From: Acidimicrobiales bacterium | GTDB taxonomy: Bacteria; Actinomycetota; Acidimicrobiia; Acidimicrobiales; CADCSY01 | DNA: 64,000 nucleotides | Direction: 5' to 3' | Assembly (NCBI GenBank): GCA_030446545.1 | Contig: JAUJNB010000003.1 | Span: 1-64,000, forward strand | Shown: positions 8,307 to 15,985 of the stretch, one piece after another | Layout of the letters: each line of letters opens with the position of its first letter | Position numbering within the stretch: position 1 is the first letter of the stretch | Position numbers and translations under genes: made by a program | Notes under the pieces: model-generated | Told to the model about the DNA's origin: nothing | The model's database searches: none | The model's input: the letters and a program-made list of their open reading frames with translations, nothing else

Positions 8307-10094
8307 TCAGCCCCGGCGCTCCCGGGCCGGGTGCTCGATGTCCGACAGGATCCCGGCGCTGTTGACCAGGGCCACGTGACTGAAGGCCTGGGGGAAGTTG
8401 CCGATCATGCGGCCGGCGCCCGCGTCGTACTCCTCGGCCAGCAGGCCCACGTCGTTGCGCACGGCGAGCAGCCGGTCGAACAGTTCCCGGGCGTCCCGCC
8501 GCCGCCCGAGGAGGTGCAGGCAGTCGGCCAGCCAGAAGCTGCACATGAGGAACGAGGCCTCGCTCCCGGCCAGCCCGTCGTCGCTGCGGTCGTGGTCATA
8601 GCGGTGGACGAAGCCGTCGACCACCAACTCGGCCTCGACCGCCTCCACCGTGCCCACGATGCGGGGGTCGTCGGGGGGCAGGAAGCCCACCAGGGGGAGC
8701 ATCAACAGGGCCGCGTCGAGGCCGGTGCCGCCGTAGTGCTGGACGAACGTGTTGCGGCCGGCGTCGTAGCCCTTGGTGCACACCTCGGCGTGGATCCGGT
8801 CGCGCAGGGCCCGCCAACGCTGGACCGGGCCGGCGAAGTCGTGCTGCTCGATGGCGGCGACGGCGCGGTCGAGGGCGACCCAGGCCATCACCTTGGAGTG
8901 GGTGAAGTGCTGGCGGCCCGAGCGCACCTCCCACAGACCCTCGTCGGGCTGGTCCCACACCTGCTCCAGGTTGGCGAGCAGGGCCCGTTGCAGTGACCAG
9001 GCGGCGTCATCGGACTCGAGGCCCGCCCTGCGGGCCTGGGACAGCGAATCGAGCACCTCCCCGTAGACATCGATCTGGAACTGGCTCCAGGCACCGTTGC
9101 CCACCCGCACCGGTGTCGAAGACTCGTAGCCGGGAAGCCATCCCAGCTCCAGCTCGGGGAGACGGCGCTCGCCGCCGACGCCGTACATGATCTGCAGGTC
9201 GTCGGGATCACCGGCCACCGAGCGCAGCAACCAGTCGCGCCAGGCCCCCGCCTCCTCGGTGTAGCCCGAAGCCAGCAGGGCGTCGAGGGTGAAGGTGGCG
9301 TCGCGCAGCCACGAGTAGCGGTAGTCCCAGTTGCGCTGGCCGCCGAGGTTCTCGGGTAGTGACGTGGTGGGGGCGGCCACCACCGCGCCAGTGGGGCCGA
9401 AGGTCAGGGCCTTGAGCACCGCGAGCGAGCGCTGCACCGCATCGCGCCACTCACCCTGGTAGGTGAGCTGGCCGGCCCACTCCCGCCACCACCGGTCGGT
9501 CCGGTCCACCGCGCCCAGCGGGTCGATCCGGGCGGGGAGGGGGGCGTGGGAGGGGAACCAGGTGAGCCCGAAGGGCACCTGCTCGCCCTCGCAGACCACG
9601 AAGGTGGCCACCGTGCGCAGGTCCTCGCCGCGCACGGCGACGGGCGTGGTGAGGACCAACCCGTCGGGGCCGCCCACAGCCACCGTTCGGCCCTCGATGC
9701 GCCGCACCCACGGCACGATGTGGCCGTAGTCGAAGCGGATGACCAGTTCCATGCGCATCTCCACCCGGCCGGCCTCTCCCCGCACCACCCGCACCACGTC
9801 AGGGTTGCCGTCGCGGGGCGGCATGCAGTCGACCACGGTGACGGCGCCGCTCGGTGTCTCGTAGCGGGTCTCGAGCACCAGGCCGCCGTCACGGTAGGCC
9901 CGACGGCGACAGCGGTGCCCGTCGGAAGGGGCGAGCAGCCAGCGCCCGTGCTCGGAGGTGCCCACCAGGGCGGCGAAGCACGCAGGGGAGTCGAAGCGCG
10001 GGAAGCACAACCAGTCGATCGAGCCGTGGGCCGACACGAGGGCGGCCGACTCGGTGTCGCCCAACAGGGCGTAGTCCTCCAGGGGCGAGCTCAT
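8307..10094 (-). CDS. Glycoside hydrolase family 15 protein (glucoamylase/trehalase-like)
   Basis: An uninterrupted 595-residue GH15-type enzyme. The N-terminal beta-sandwich begins with the family signature LEDYALLGDTESAALVSAHG, followed by SIDWLCFPRFDSP. The (alpha/alpha)6 barrel contains NWDYRYSWLRDATFTL (about residue 257), the catalytic-site neighbourhood GLWEVRSG (about residue 385) and the C-terminal NFPQAFSHVALVNSA. There is no signal peptide, so it is cytoplasmic. Family members hydrolyse alpha-1,4-glucans, or trehalose in mycobacteria; sequence alone does not decide. The following gene on this strand, DAHP synthase, is upstream by 37 bp and probably not functionally linked. Confidence 0.85.
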   Translation of the reverse strand: MSSPLEDYALLGDTESAALVSAHGSIDWLCFPRFDSPACFAALVGTSEHGRWLLAPSDGHRCRRRAYRDGGLVLETRYETPSGAVTVVDCMPPRDGNPDVVRVVRGEAGRVEMRMELVIRFDYGHIVPWVRRIEGRTVAVGGPDGLVLTTPVAVRGEDLRTVATFVVCEGEQVPFGLTWFPSHAPLPARIDPLGAVDRTDRWWREWAGQLTYQGEWRDAVQRSLAVLKALTFGPTGAVVAAPTTSLPENLGGQRNWDYRYSWLRDATFTLDALLASGYTEEAGAWRDWLLRSVAGDPDDLQIMYGVGGERRLPELELGWLPGYESSTPVRVGNGAWSQFQIDVYGEVLDSLSQARRAGLESDDAAWSLQRALLANLEQVWDQPDEGLWEVRSGRQHFTHSKVMAWVALDRAVAAIEQHDFAGPVQRWRALRDRIHAEVCTKGYDAGRNTFVQHYGGTGLDAALLMLPLVGFLPPDDPRIVGTVEAVEAELVVDGFVHRYDHDRSDDGLAGSEASFLMCSFWLADCLHLLGRRRDARELFDRLLAVRNDVGLLAEEYDAGAGRMIGNFPQAFSHVALVNSAGILSDIEHPARERRG

Positions 10095-10131
10095 CCCGCC
10101 AGTACCGCGGGGGCGGGGACGGGTTCCGGCG

Positions 10132-11476
10132 TCACTCCCGGCGTAGCAGCTCGGCCAGGCGGAAGGCCAGGTCCAGGCTCTGGCGGGCGTTGAGGCGGGG
10201 GTCGCACATGGTTTCGTAGCGCTGGCCGAGGTCGGCGTCGAGGACCTCCTCCGAGCCGCCCAGGCACTCCGTCACATTGTCGCCGGTGAGCTCGACGTGC
10301 ACGCCCCCCGGCCAGGTGCCCTCGGCCTGGTGGGCGGCGAAGAACCCGGTGATCTCGGCCAGGACGTCGTCGAGGTGACGGGTCTTGCGGCCGCCGGCCG
10401 AGGTGAAGGTGTTGCCGTGCATGGGGTCACACGCCCACACCACGGGGTGGCCGGCGGCCTTGACTGCGGCCAGCAGCGGGCGCAGGCGGTCCTCGACCAG
10501 GGTGGCGCCCATGCGCGTCACCAGCGTGAGTCGGCCGGGCACCCGATTTGGGTTGAGGGCCTGGCACAGCGCGAGGACCTCCTCGGCGGTGGCGCTGGGC
10601 CCCAACTTGCAGCCGAGGGGGTTGGCCACGCCGGCGAGGAACCCGACGTGGGCGCCGTCGAGCGCCCGGGTGCCTCGCCGATCCACAGCAGGTGAGCCGA
10701 GCAGTCGTACCAGTCGCCGGTGAGGCTGTCCTGGCGGGTCAGGGCCTCCTCGTAGCCGAGGAGCAGGGCTTCGTGGCTGGTGTAGAAGTCGACCTGGTGG
10801 AGCTGGTGCTCGGACCCGAGGTCGATCCCACAGGCCGCCATGAACCGCAGGGCCCGCTCGATCCCGTCGGCGATGACCTCGTAGCGCCGGCCCTCCCGAC
10901 TGGAGGCGACGAACTCCTGGTTCCAGGCGTGCACCCGGCTGAGGTCGGCGAAGCCCCCTTGGTGAAGGCCCGCAACAGGTTGAGCGTGGACGATGCCTGG
11001 TGGTAGGCGGTGAGCAGTCGGGTGGGATCGGCCATGCGGGCCTCGGTGGTGAAGGCCATGTCGTTGACCATGTGCCCCCGGAACGACGGCAGGTCGACCT
11101 CGCCCACCCGCTCGGTGGCGGCCGAGCGGGTTTGGCGAACTGCCCGGCGATGCGACCCACCTTGACCACGGGAACCCCGGAGCTGTAGGTGAGCACCACC
11201 GCCATCTGGAGGATGAGGCGCAGCTTGTCCCGGATGGCGTCGGCCGAGAAGGTGTCGAAGGACTCGGCGCAGTCGCCGGCCTGGAGCAGGAAGGCCTTCC
11301 CATCGGCCACCGCGGCCAGACTGCCCGTCAGGGCCGTGCCTCGCCGGCAAAGACCAGCGGGGGTAGGTGGCGAGCTGCTTGAGCACCAACTCGAGGGCCG
11401 ACTCGTCGGGCCAGTCGGGCTGTTGGGCCGCGACCAGCTCCCGCCAGGCAGCGACGGTCCAGGTAGGGGAGGCCAT
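10132..11476 (-). CDS. aroG: Class II DAHP synthase, frameshifted
   Basis: 3-deoxy-7-phosphoheptulonate synthase, class II: condenses phosphoenolpyruvate and erythrose 4-phosphate, the first step of the shikimate pathway. Diagnostic pieces are [11 protein letters not shown] (about 11270), the [18 protein letters not shown] region (about 11090), [17 protein letters not shown] (about 10780), DPMHGNT (about 10410) and [11 protein letters not shown] (about 10275). They lie in three frames, with changes near 11357, 11338, 11130, 10965 and 10675, and together give one complete protein of about 450 residues. I treat these as sequencing indels. ATG 11476 is chosen because a TAGGAT -10 box lies exactly 6 nt upstream (11483-11488), giving a leaderless message. 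Confidence 0.85.
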
Positions 11477-11482
11477 GGTCAC

Positions 11483-11488
11483 ATCCTA
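11483..11488 (-). promoter_or_regulatory. -10 hexamer TAGGAT for DAHP synthase (leaderless-type)
   Basis: On the minus strand TAGGAT is followed by 6 nt and then ATG 11476. This fixes the start over the GTG six bases further upstream. Confidence 0.5.
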
Positions 11489-11558
11489 GGGATGCCCGTC
11501 GACGCTCGTCCCGGCCCTGCTGGCGGGGGCGGCGACGTCCCGGGGATCGTCCGTCGGG

Positions 11559-12398
11559 TCAGGCGGCGGCGATGCTCTCGGCGTCGATCTTGAGCTCGTC
11601 GACCGCCCGCTTGACGATGCGACGGGCCGCCTCGGCCGTGACACCGAGGACCTCACCGACCTCCCGGAAGCTGTGCTTCTGGCCGTCGGCCAGGCCGAAG
11701 CGGTGCTCCACCGCGGTCCGGGCCCGGGGCTCGAGCCGGTCGAGGAGGCCGGTGACCATCTCCTCTTGCATCTGCTCGACCACCAGCTGCTCGGGGCCGG
11801 GCAGGGAATCGGGAAGGAGGTCGACCAGCTCCTGCTCACCGTCGTCACCGACGGTGCGGTCGAGGCTGGTGGGCGTGGCCAGGCGGTGCAGGTTGGCCAG
11901 TTCGTCGTCGAGCTCGTCGCCCTCGCCGGAGACCGCCCGCAGGGCAGCCCGGAGCTGGGCCGAACGCTCGCTCGGCAGGCGCACCAGGTTGGCCTTCTGG
12001 TCCAGGGCCCGGCCGATGGCCTGGCGGATCCAAAAGGTGGCGTAGGTGGAGAACTTGAAGCCCTTGCGCCAGTCGAACTTCTCGACGGCGTGCTCGAGTC
12101 CCAGGTTGCCCTCCTGGATGAGGTCGAGCAGGTCCATCCCCGGGGGCAGCGGGTAGCGGCGGGCGATGCTCACCACCAGGCGCAGGTTGGCCCGGATGAA
12201 GTAGTCGCGGGCTCGGGCCGCCTCTCGGATGGTCCGCTTGCACTCGGCTGTCTCCGCCCGGGTGACGGGCCCGGTCTCGAGGCGGGCCTCGGCTGCGTGT
12301 CCCGCCTCGACCTTCTGGGAGAGCTCACGCTCCTGGGCCGCGTTGAGGAGGGGGACGAGCCCGATCTCATGGAGGTACTGTCCGACTGAATCTCTCAT
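11559..12398 (-). CDS. RNA polymerase sigma factor, sigma-70 family (group 2-like)
   Basis: A 279-residue primary-like sigma factor. Region 1.2 is SVGQYLHEIGLVPLLNAAQE at the N-terminus. Region 2 contains ANLRLVVSIARRY, MDLLDLIQEGNLGL and the -10-reading helix FSTYATFWIRQAIGRA. Region 3 is degenerate and region 4 ends in the HTH FREVGEVLGVTAEAARRIV. It lacks the long N-terminal 1.1 region, so it resembles group 2 SigB/HrdB-like factors more than the housekeeping factor. ATG 12398 starts directly at region 1.2; an in-frame ATG at 12434 would add 12 residues. It is divergent from the NuoF-like gene across about 205 bp. Confidence 0.85.
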   Translation of the reverse strand: MRDSVGQYLHEIGLVPLLNAAQERELSQKVEAGHAAEARLETGPVTRAETAECKRTIREAARARDYFIRANLRLVVSIARRYPLPPGMDLLDLIQEGNLGLEHAVEKFDWRKGFKFSTYATFWIRQAIGRALDQKANLVRLPSERSAQLRAALRAVSGEGDELDDELANLHRLATPTSLDRTVGDDGEQELVDLLPDSLPGPEQLVVEQMQEEMVTGLLDRLEPRARTAVEHRFGLADGQKHSFREVGEVLGVTAEAARRIVKRAVDELKIDAESIAAA

Positions 12399-12603
12399 TG
12401 TACCCTGTTCCAACCGAAGTGACGTCGATGTCATTCCCGATTTGCGACTGAAATCACGAGCTGGGAAGGAAGTCGCCCCCAGGTGGGAGCGCGGCATCGC
12501 TATGTATACGAACGACGGGGAAGCTCTGGACGTTCCCGATTGTCCTGGCCCCCATATACCCATTTCGGTGGTGGACAACTCGCCCCGCCGGGGCGGTGTA
12601 GGC

Positions 12604-14034
12604 ATGGGGGCCATGATCCACGAGCCGGTGCTGTTGCCCGACCGAGCGGTGACCTCCCTCGCAGATTACCTGGCCCGGCGCAGGGGTGGCCAGGCCATTT
12701 CCCGGGCCCGGGAGCTGGGCCCCGGAGGTACGGTCAAAGAGGTCAGCCTGTCGGGCCTGCGGGGCCGCGGCGGTGGCGGTTACCCCACGGGCCGCAAGTG
12801 GGCCGGCCTGCGCAACGACGCCGCCGGGTCCGGGGACCGCTTCGTGGTGGCCAACGGCGCCGAAGGCGAGCCGGGCACGTTCAAGGACCGGGCCATCCTG
12901 CGGGCCGACCCCTACCAGGTGGTGGAGGGGCTGGCCGTGGCCGCCCTCACGGTGGGGGCCCGGGCTGCTTACCTGTGCGTCAAGGAGAAGTTCACCACCG
13001 AGATCCGCCGGGTGACCGTCGCCCTGGAGGAGATGGCCGCCGCCGGGCTCACCGGTGACATCCCCATCACCCTGGTCGCCGGCCCCGACCACTACCTCTA
13101 CGGTGAGGAGAAGGGCCTCTTGTCGGCGATCGAGGGCGACGCCCCCCTGCCTCGCCTGCTGCCGCCCTACGTCCACGGCCTCTTTGCCACCGGCCCCCAG
13201 CTGGGTTGGTCGGCCCGTCCCCAGGCCTACGGCTACGGCCCCGACGATCCCAACGACGACGACGACCTGGGCCACTCCAACCCCACGCTGGTGAACAACG
13301 TCGAGACCCTGGCCGACGTCACCCACATCCTGGCCCGGGGGCCGGAGTGGCACCGGTCGCGGGGGACCTCCGAATCGCCCGGGGCCCTGGTCGTCACGGT
13401 GGTGGGCGACGTGCGGCGCCCGGCGGTGGCCGAGGTGGAGCTGGGGTGCCCGTTGGGCGAGGTGATCGAGGAGTTGAGCGGCGGGCCGGCGCCGGGTCGC
13501 ACGATCAAAGCGGTGTTCTCGGGGGTGGCCAACGGCGTCATCAGGGGTGACCAGCTCGACGCACCGCTGAGCTACGAGGCCCTGGCGGCCATCGGCAGCG
13601 GGCTGGGCTCGGCCGGGTTCATCGTCTACGACGACACCGCCGACATGGTGAGCGTGGCCCGCCTGTTCTCCCGCTTCCTCTACGTCGAGTCGTGTGGGCA
13701 GTGCCCGGCCTGCAAGTTCGGCACCGGGGAGATCACCAGCTACCTGGAGCGCATCGAGGCCGGCCTGGGCAGCGAGGTCGACGTGGAGATCATCGGCCGG
13801 CGCCTCGAGACCGTCACCGACGCCAACCGCTGCTATCTCCCGGTGGAGGAGCAGCTGGTCATCGGCAGCATCCTGCGGGAGTTCCCCGAGGACGTGGCCG
13901 CCCACCTCGAGAGCCGCTGGCCGGCCGAGCGCACCTACGAGTTGCCCAAGATCGACGACCTGGTCGACGGGCGAGTGGTCTACGACCCTCGCCAGGGGGC
14001 CAAACAGCCCGACTGGACCTATGCCGAAGGATGA
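12604..14034 (+). CDS. NuoF-like flavoprotein with SLBB and 4Fe-4S region
   Basis: A 476-residue homologue of the 51-kDa NADH-quinone oxidoreductase subunit (NuoF/HoxF family). The FMN/NADH part has LRGRGGGGYPTGRKW (about residue 46), NGAEGEPGTFKDR (about residue 86) and NPTLVNNVETLADV. An SLBB segment follows, then the iron-sulfur region ESCGQCPACKFGTGEI (about residue 363) with a fourth cysteine in DANRCYLP. It sits alone, without NuoE, NuoG or other complex I genes, so it is more likely a solitary NAD(P)H-dependent flavoprotein than part of complex I. Starts at 12604 and 12613 are both possible. The stop overlaps nadD by 14 bp. Confidence 0.8.
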   Translation: MGAMIHEPVLLPDRAVTSLADYLARRRGGQAISRARELGPGGTVKEVSLSGLRGRGGGGYPTGRKWAGLRNDAAGSGDRFVVANGAEGEPGTFKDRAILRADPYQVVEGLAVAALTVGARAAYLCVKEKFTTEIRRVTVALEEMAAAGLTGDIPITLVAGPDHYLYGEEKGLLSAIEGDAPLPRLLPPYVHGLFATGPQLGWSARPQAYGYGPDDPNDDDDLGHSNPTLVNNVETLADVTHILARGPEWHRSRGTSESPGALVVTVVGDVRRPAVAEVELGCPLGEVIEELSGGPAPGRTIKAVFSGVANGVIRGDQLDAPLSYEALAAIGSGLGSAGFIVYDDTADMVSVARLFSRFLYVESCGQCPACKFGTGEITSYLERIEAGLGSEVDVEIIGRRLETVTDANRCYLPVEEQLVIGSILREFPEDVAAHLESRWPAERTYELPKIDDLVDGRVVYDPRQGAKQPDWTYAEG

Positions 14035-14674
14035 ACCCGCCACCGCCGCCTCCCGTGGCCCGCGGATCGGCGTCTTCGGGGGGACCTTCGACCCCATCCA
14101 CGTGGGCCACCTGGTCACCGCCGTCAACGTCCGCCACGTCCTCGGCCTCGACCGGGTCCTGCTGGTGGTGGCCAACGACCCCTGGCAGAAGCAGAAGGCC
14201 GACCTGCCGCTGACCCCCGCCCTCGACCGCCTGGCCATGGTGGAGGCCGCAGTGGGCGACGTGGTCGGGTTGCAGGCCAGCGACGTGGAGATCGTCTCCG
14301 GCGGCGTCTCCTACACCGCCGACACCTTGGTCACCCTGCGCCACCACCACCCTGCGGCCGAGCTGTTCCTGATCCTGGGCAGCGACGCCGCCGCCGGGTT
14401 GCCCACCTGGGAGCGAGTGGACGAGGTCAGGGGTCTGGCCACGCTCGTGGTGGCGACCCGGCCGGGCGCCGACGATGCCACCCCGCCGGCCGGCTGGGAG
14501 CACCAGGCGGTGGAGGTGCCCCGACTGGAGGTGTCGAGCACCGACCTGCGGGCCCGCTTCGCCGACGGGCGCCCGCTCGACTGGCTGGTCAGCGACGCCG
14601 TGGTTCACGTCATCCGCCAGCGGAATCTGTACGCTGTCCACCAGATGGCGTCGCCTCGGAGCGCAACCTCCTGA
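14021..14674 (+). CDS. nadD: Nicotinate-nucleotide adenylyltransferase
   Basis: NadD makes nicotinate adenine dinucleotide from nicotinate mononucleotide and ATP in NAD biosynthesis. The protein has 217 residues. The nucleotidyltransferase signature GVFGGTFDPIHVGHL lies at residues 17-31, the substrate-facing segment DPWQKQKADLPLTPALDRLAM follows at about 59-79, and the C-terminal SSTDLRARFADGR matches the family ISSTxIR motif. ATG 14021 lies inside the 3' end of the NuoF-like gene. The order nadD-rsfS is widespread in bacteria and supports the call. Confidence 0.92.
   Translation: MPKDEPATAASRGPRIGVFGGTFDPIHVGHLVTAVNVRHVLGLDRVLLVVANDPWQKQKADLPLTPALDRLAMVEAAVGDVVGLQASDVEIVSGGVSYTADTLVTLRHHHPAAELFLILGSDAAAGLPTWERVDEVRGLATLVVATRPGADDATPPAGWEHQAVEVPRLEVSSTDLRARFADGRPLDWLVSDAVVHVIRQRNLYAVHQMASPRSATS
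14630..14635 (+). promoter_or_regulatory. -10 hexamer TACGCT for rsfS (leaderless-type)
   Basis: TACGCT lies 9 nt before ATG 14645, inside the 3' end of nadD. It supports that ATG as the rsfS start even though the ATG is not in frame with the body of the gene. Confidence 0.35.
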
Positions 14675-15102
14675 ACCACCACAGCCCCAGCGCCGAGCGG
14701 GCCCGGCTTGCGGCCCAGGCGGCGGCGTCCAAGCAGGGCTTCGACATCGTCGCCCTCGAGGTGGGCGGGGTGCTGGCCATCGTCGACTGGTTCGTGGTCA
14801 TCACCGCCTCCAACCCCCGCCAGGCTCGCACCATCGCCGAGGAGGTCGAGGAGCAGCTGCGCCGACGCGACGGCGACGGGCCCCTGCGGATCGAGGGCGC
14901 CGACGACGCCCGCTGGATCCTGCTCGACTTCGGGGACGTGGCCGTGCACGTGCTCTCCGAGGAGGCCCGGGACTTCTACGACCTCGAGCGGCTGTGGGGC
15001 GACGTTCCCCGCCTCGACTGGGACGGCAGCGGACCGGGCGCCGCCGCCCAGGTGCTCAGCCCCGGACCCGACGCCGAGGCCGTCGCCGGCCGGGAGTCCT
15101 GA
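14645..15102 (+). CDS. rsfS: Ribosomal silencing factor RsfS, start region frameshifted
   Basis: RsfS (Iojap/YbeB family) binds ribosomal protein uL14 and blocks subunit joining. The body lies in the frame ending at 15102 and contains the family core DIVALEVGGVLAIVDWFVV, TASNPRQARTIAEEVEE and ARWILLDFGDVAVHVLSEEARDFYDLERLWGD. That frame has no ATG or GTG before about 14761, which would cut into the conserved N-terminus. ATG 14645 lies in the nadD frame; adding one base shortly after it gives MAS-x-SERNLLNHHSPSAER, a natural RsfS N-terminus. I therefore place the start at 14645 with a one-base indel near 14653. Confidence 0.8.
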
Positions 15103-15106
15103 CTCC

Positions 15107-15940
15107 GTGCGTGTCGGCATGGAAACGGCCCAGCACCGGGTCGAGTGGCCCGAGCTGGTGGCCCGGGTGCGCTTCGCCGAGGAGGCCGGCTTTGACGGGG
15201 CCTGGATCTTCGACCACTTCAAGCCGCTCTACGGCCGAGGCCCGGGCCCGTGCCTCGAGGGTTGGACCCTGCTCGCCGGTCTGGCTGCGGCCACCCGGCG
15301 CATCCGCCTGGGCGCTTTAGTGACGGGGGTCACCTATCGGCATCCGTCACTGCTGGCGGCCGAAGCGGTCACCGTCGACCACATCTCCGGCGGGCGCCTG
15401 GAGCTGGGGATGGGAGCGGGGTGGTTCGAGGAGGAGCACGCCGAGCTCGGGTTCGACTTCCCGTCGGTGGGGGAGCGGGTCGATCGCCTCGAAGAGGCGA
15501 TCGAGGTGATGCGTCGGCTGATGACAACCGACGACGCCTCCTACGAGGGGCGTTCGGTCCATCTCGACCATGCCACCTACCGGCCCCGGCCGGTGCAACG
15601 GCCGTACCCGCCGTTGTGGGTGGGTGCTTCGGGCGAGCGGCGCATGCTCCCCCTCGTGGGCCGGGTGGCCGACGCCTGGCACAGCTTCGGGTCGCCGACG
15701 GAATTGGAAGGCAAGTGGGCCGTCGTGGCCAGGGCGGCCGAGGCGGCGGGGCGCGACCCGGCCTCGATCCTGCGGGCGACCAACTTGTCCCTCTCGGAGC
15801 CGTGGGACGAGGTCCGTCGAGTGGCCGACGCCCAGCGCCGCTCGGGCGCGGGCTACCTGGTCTGCTCCTGGCCCACCGAGGGCCAGGCCCGCATGGAGGA
15901 GTTCGTCGAGCAGGTCCTGCCCGAGGTGATGGCGGCCTGA
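15107..15940 (+). CDS. LLM-class F420-type oxidoreductase
   Basis: A 277-residue luciferase-like monooxygenase-fold protein of the kind that uses F420 in actinobacteria. Family landmarks are RFAEEAGFDGAWIFDHFKP (about residues 20-38), TRRIRLGALVTGVTYRHPSLLA, VDHISGGRLELGMGAGWFEEEH (about residues 90-111) and the C-terminal PPLWVGASGERRMLPLVGR. The GTG start lies 5 nt after the rsfS stop; ATG 15119 is an alternative. The substrate is unknown. Proximity to nadD and rsfS is probably only transcriptional. Confidence 0.82.
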   Translation: MRVGMETAQHRVEWPELVARVRFAEEAGFDGAWIFDHFKPLYGRGPGPCLEGWTLLAGLAAATRRIRLGALVTGVTYRHPSLLAAEAVTVDHISGGRLELGMGAGWFEEEHAELGFDFPSVGERVDRLEEAIEVMRRLMTTDDASYEGRSVHLDHATYRPRPVQRPYPPLWVGASGERRMLPLVGRVADAWHSFGSPTELEGKWAVVARAAEAAGRDPASILRATNLSLSEPWDEVRRVADAQRRSGAGYLVCSWPTEGQARMEEFVEQVLPEVMAA

Positions 15941-15985
15941 GCCCCACTCCGTCGCGTGGCCAGGGTGCCCGGACAGCCGGCGGGG

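Noticed and set aside
8208-8996. A 262-residue plus-strand frame after the histidine phosphatase gene.
   Set aside because: It lies opposite the C-terminus of the GH15 gene and has no domain or start signal.
12399-12603. A riboswitch or small RNA in the divergent sigma/NuoF-like region.
   Set aside because: The region is somewhat less GC-rich, with a GAACG/CGTTC inverted repeat (12510-12535), but no known riboswitch core could be recognised.
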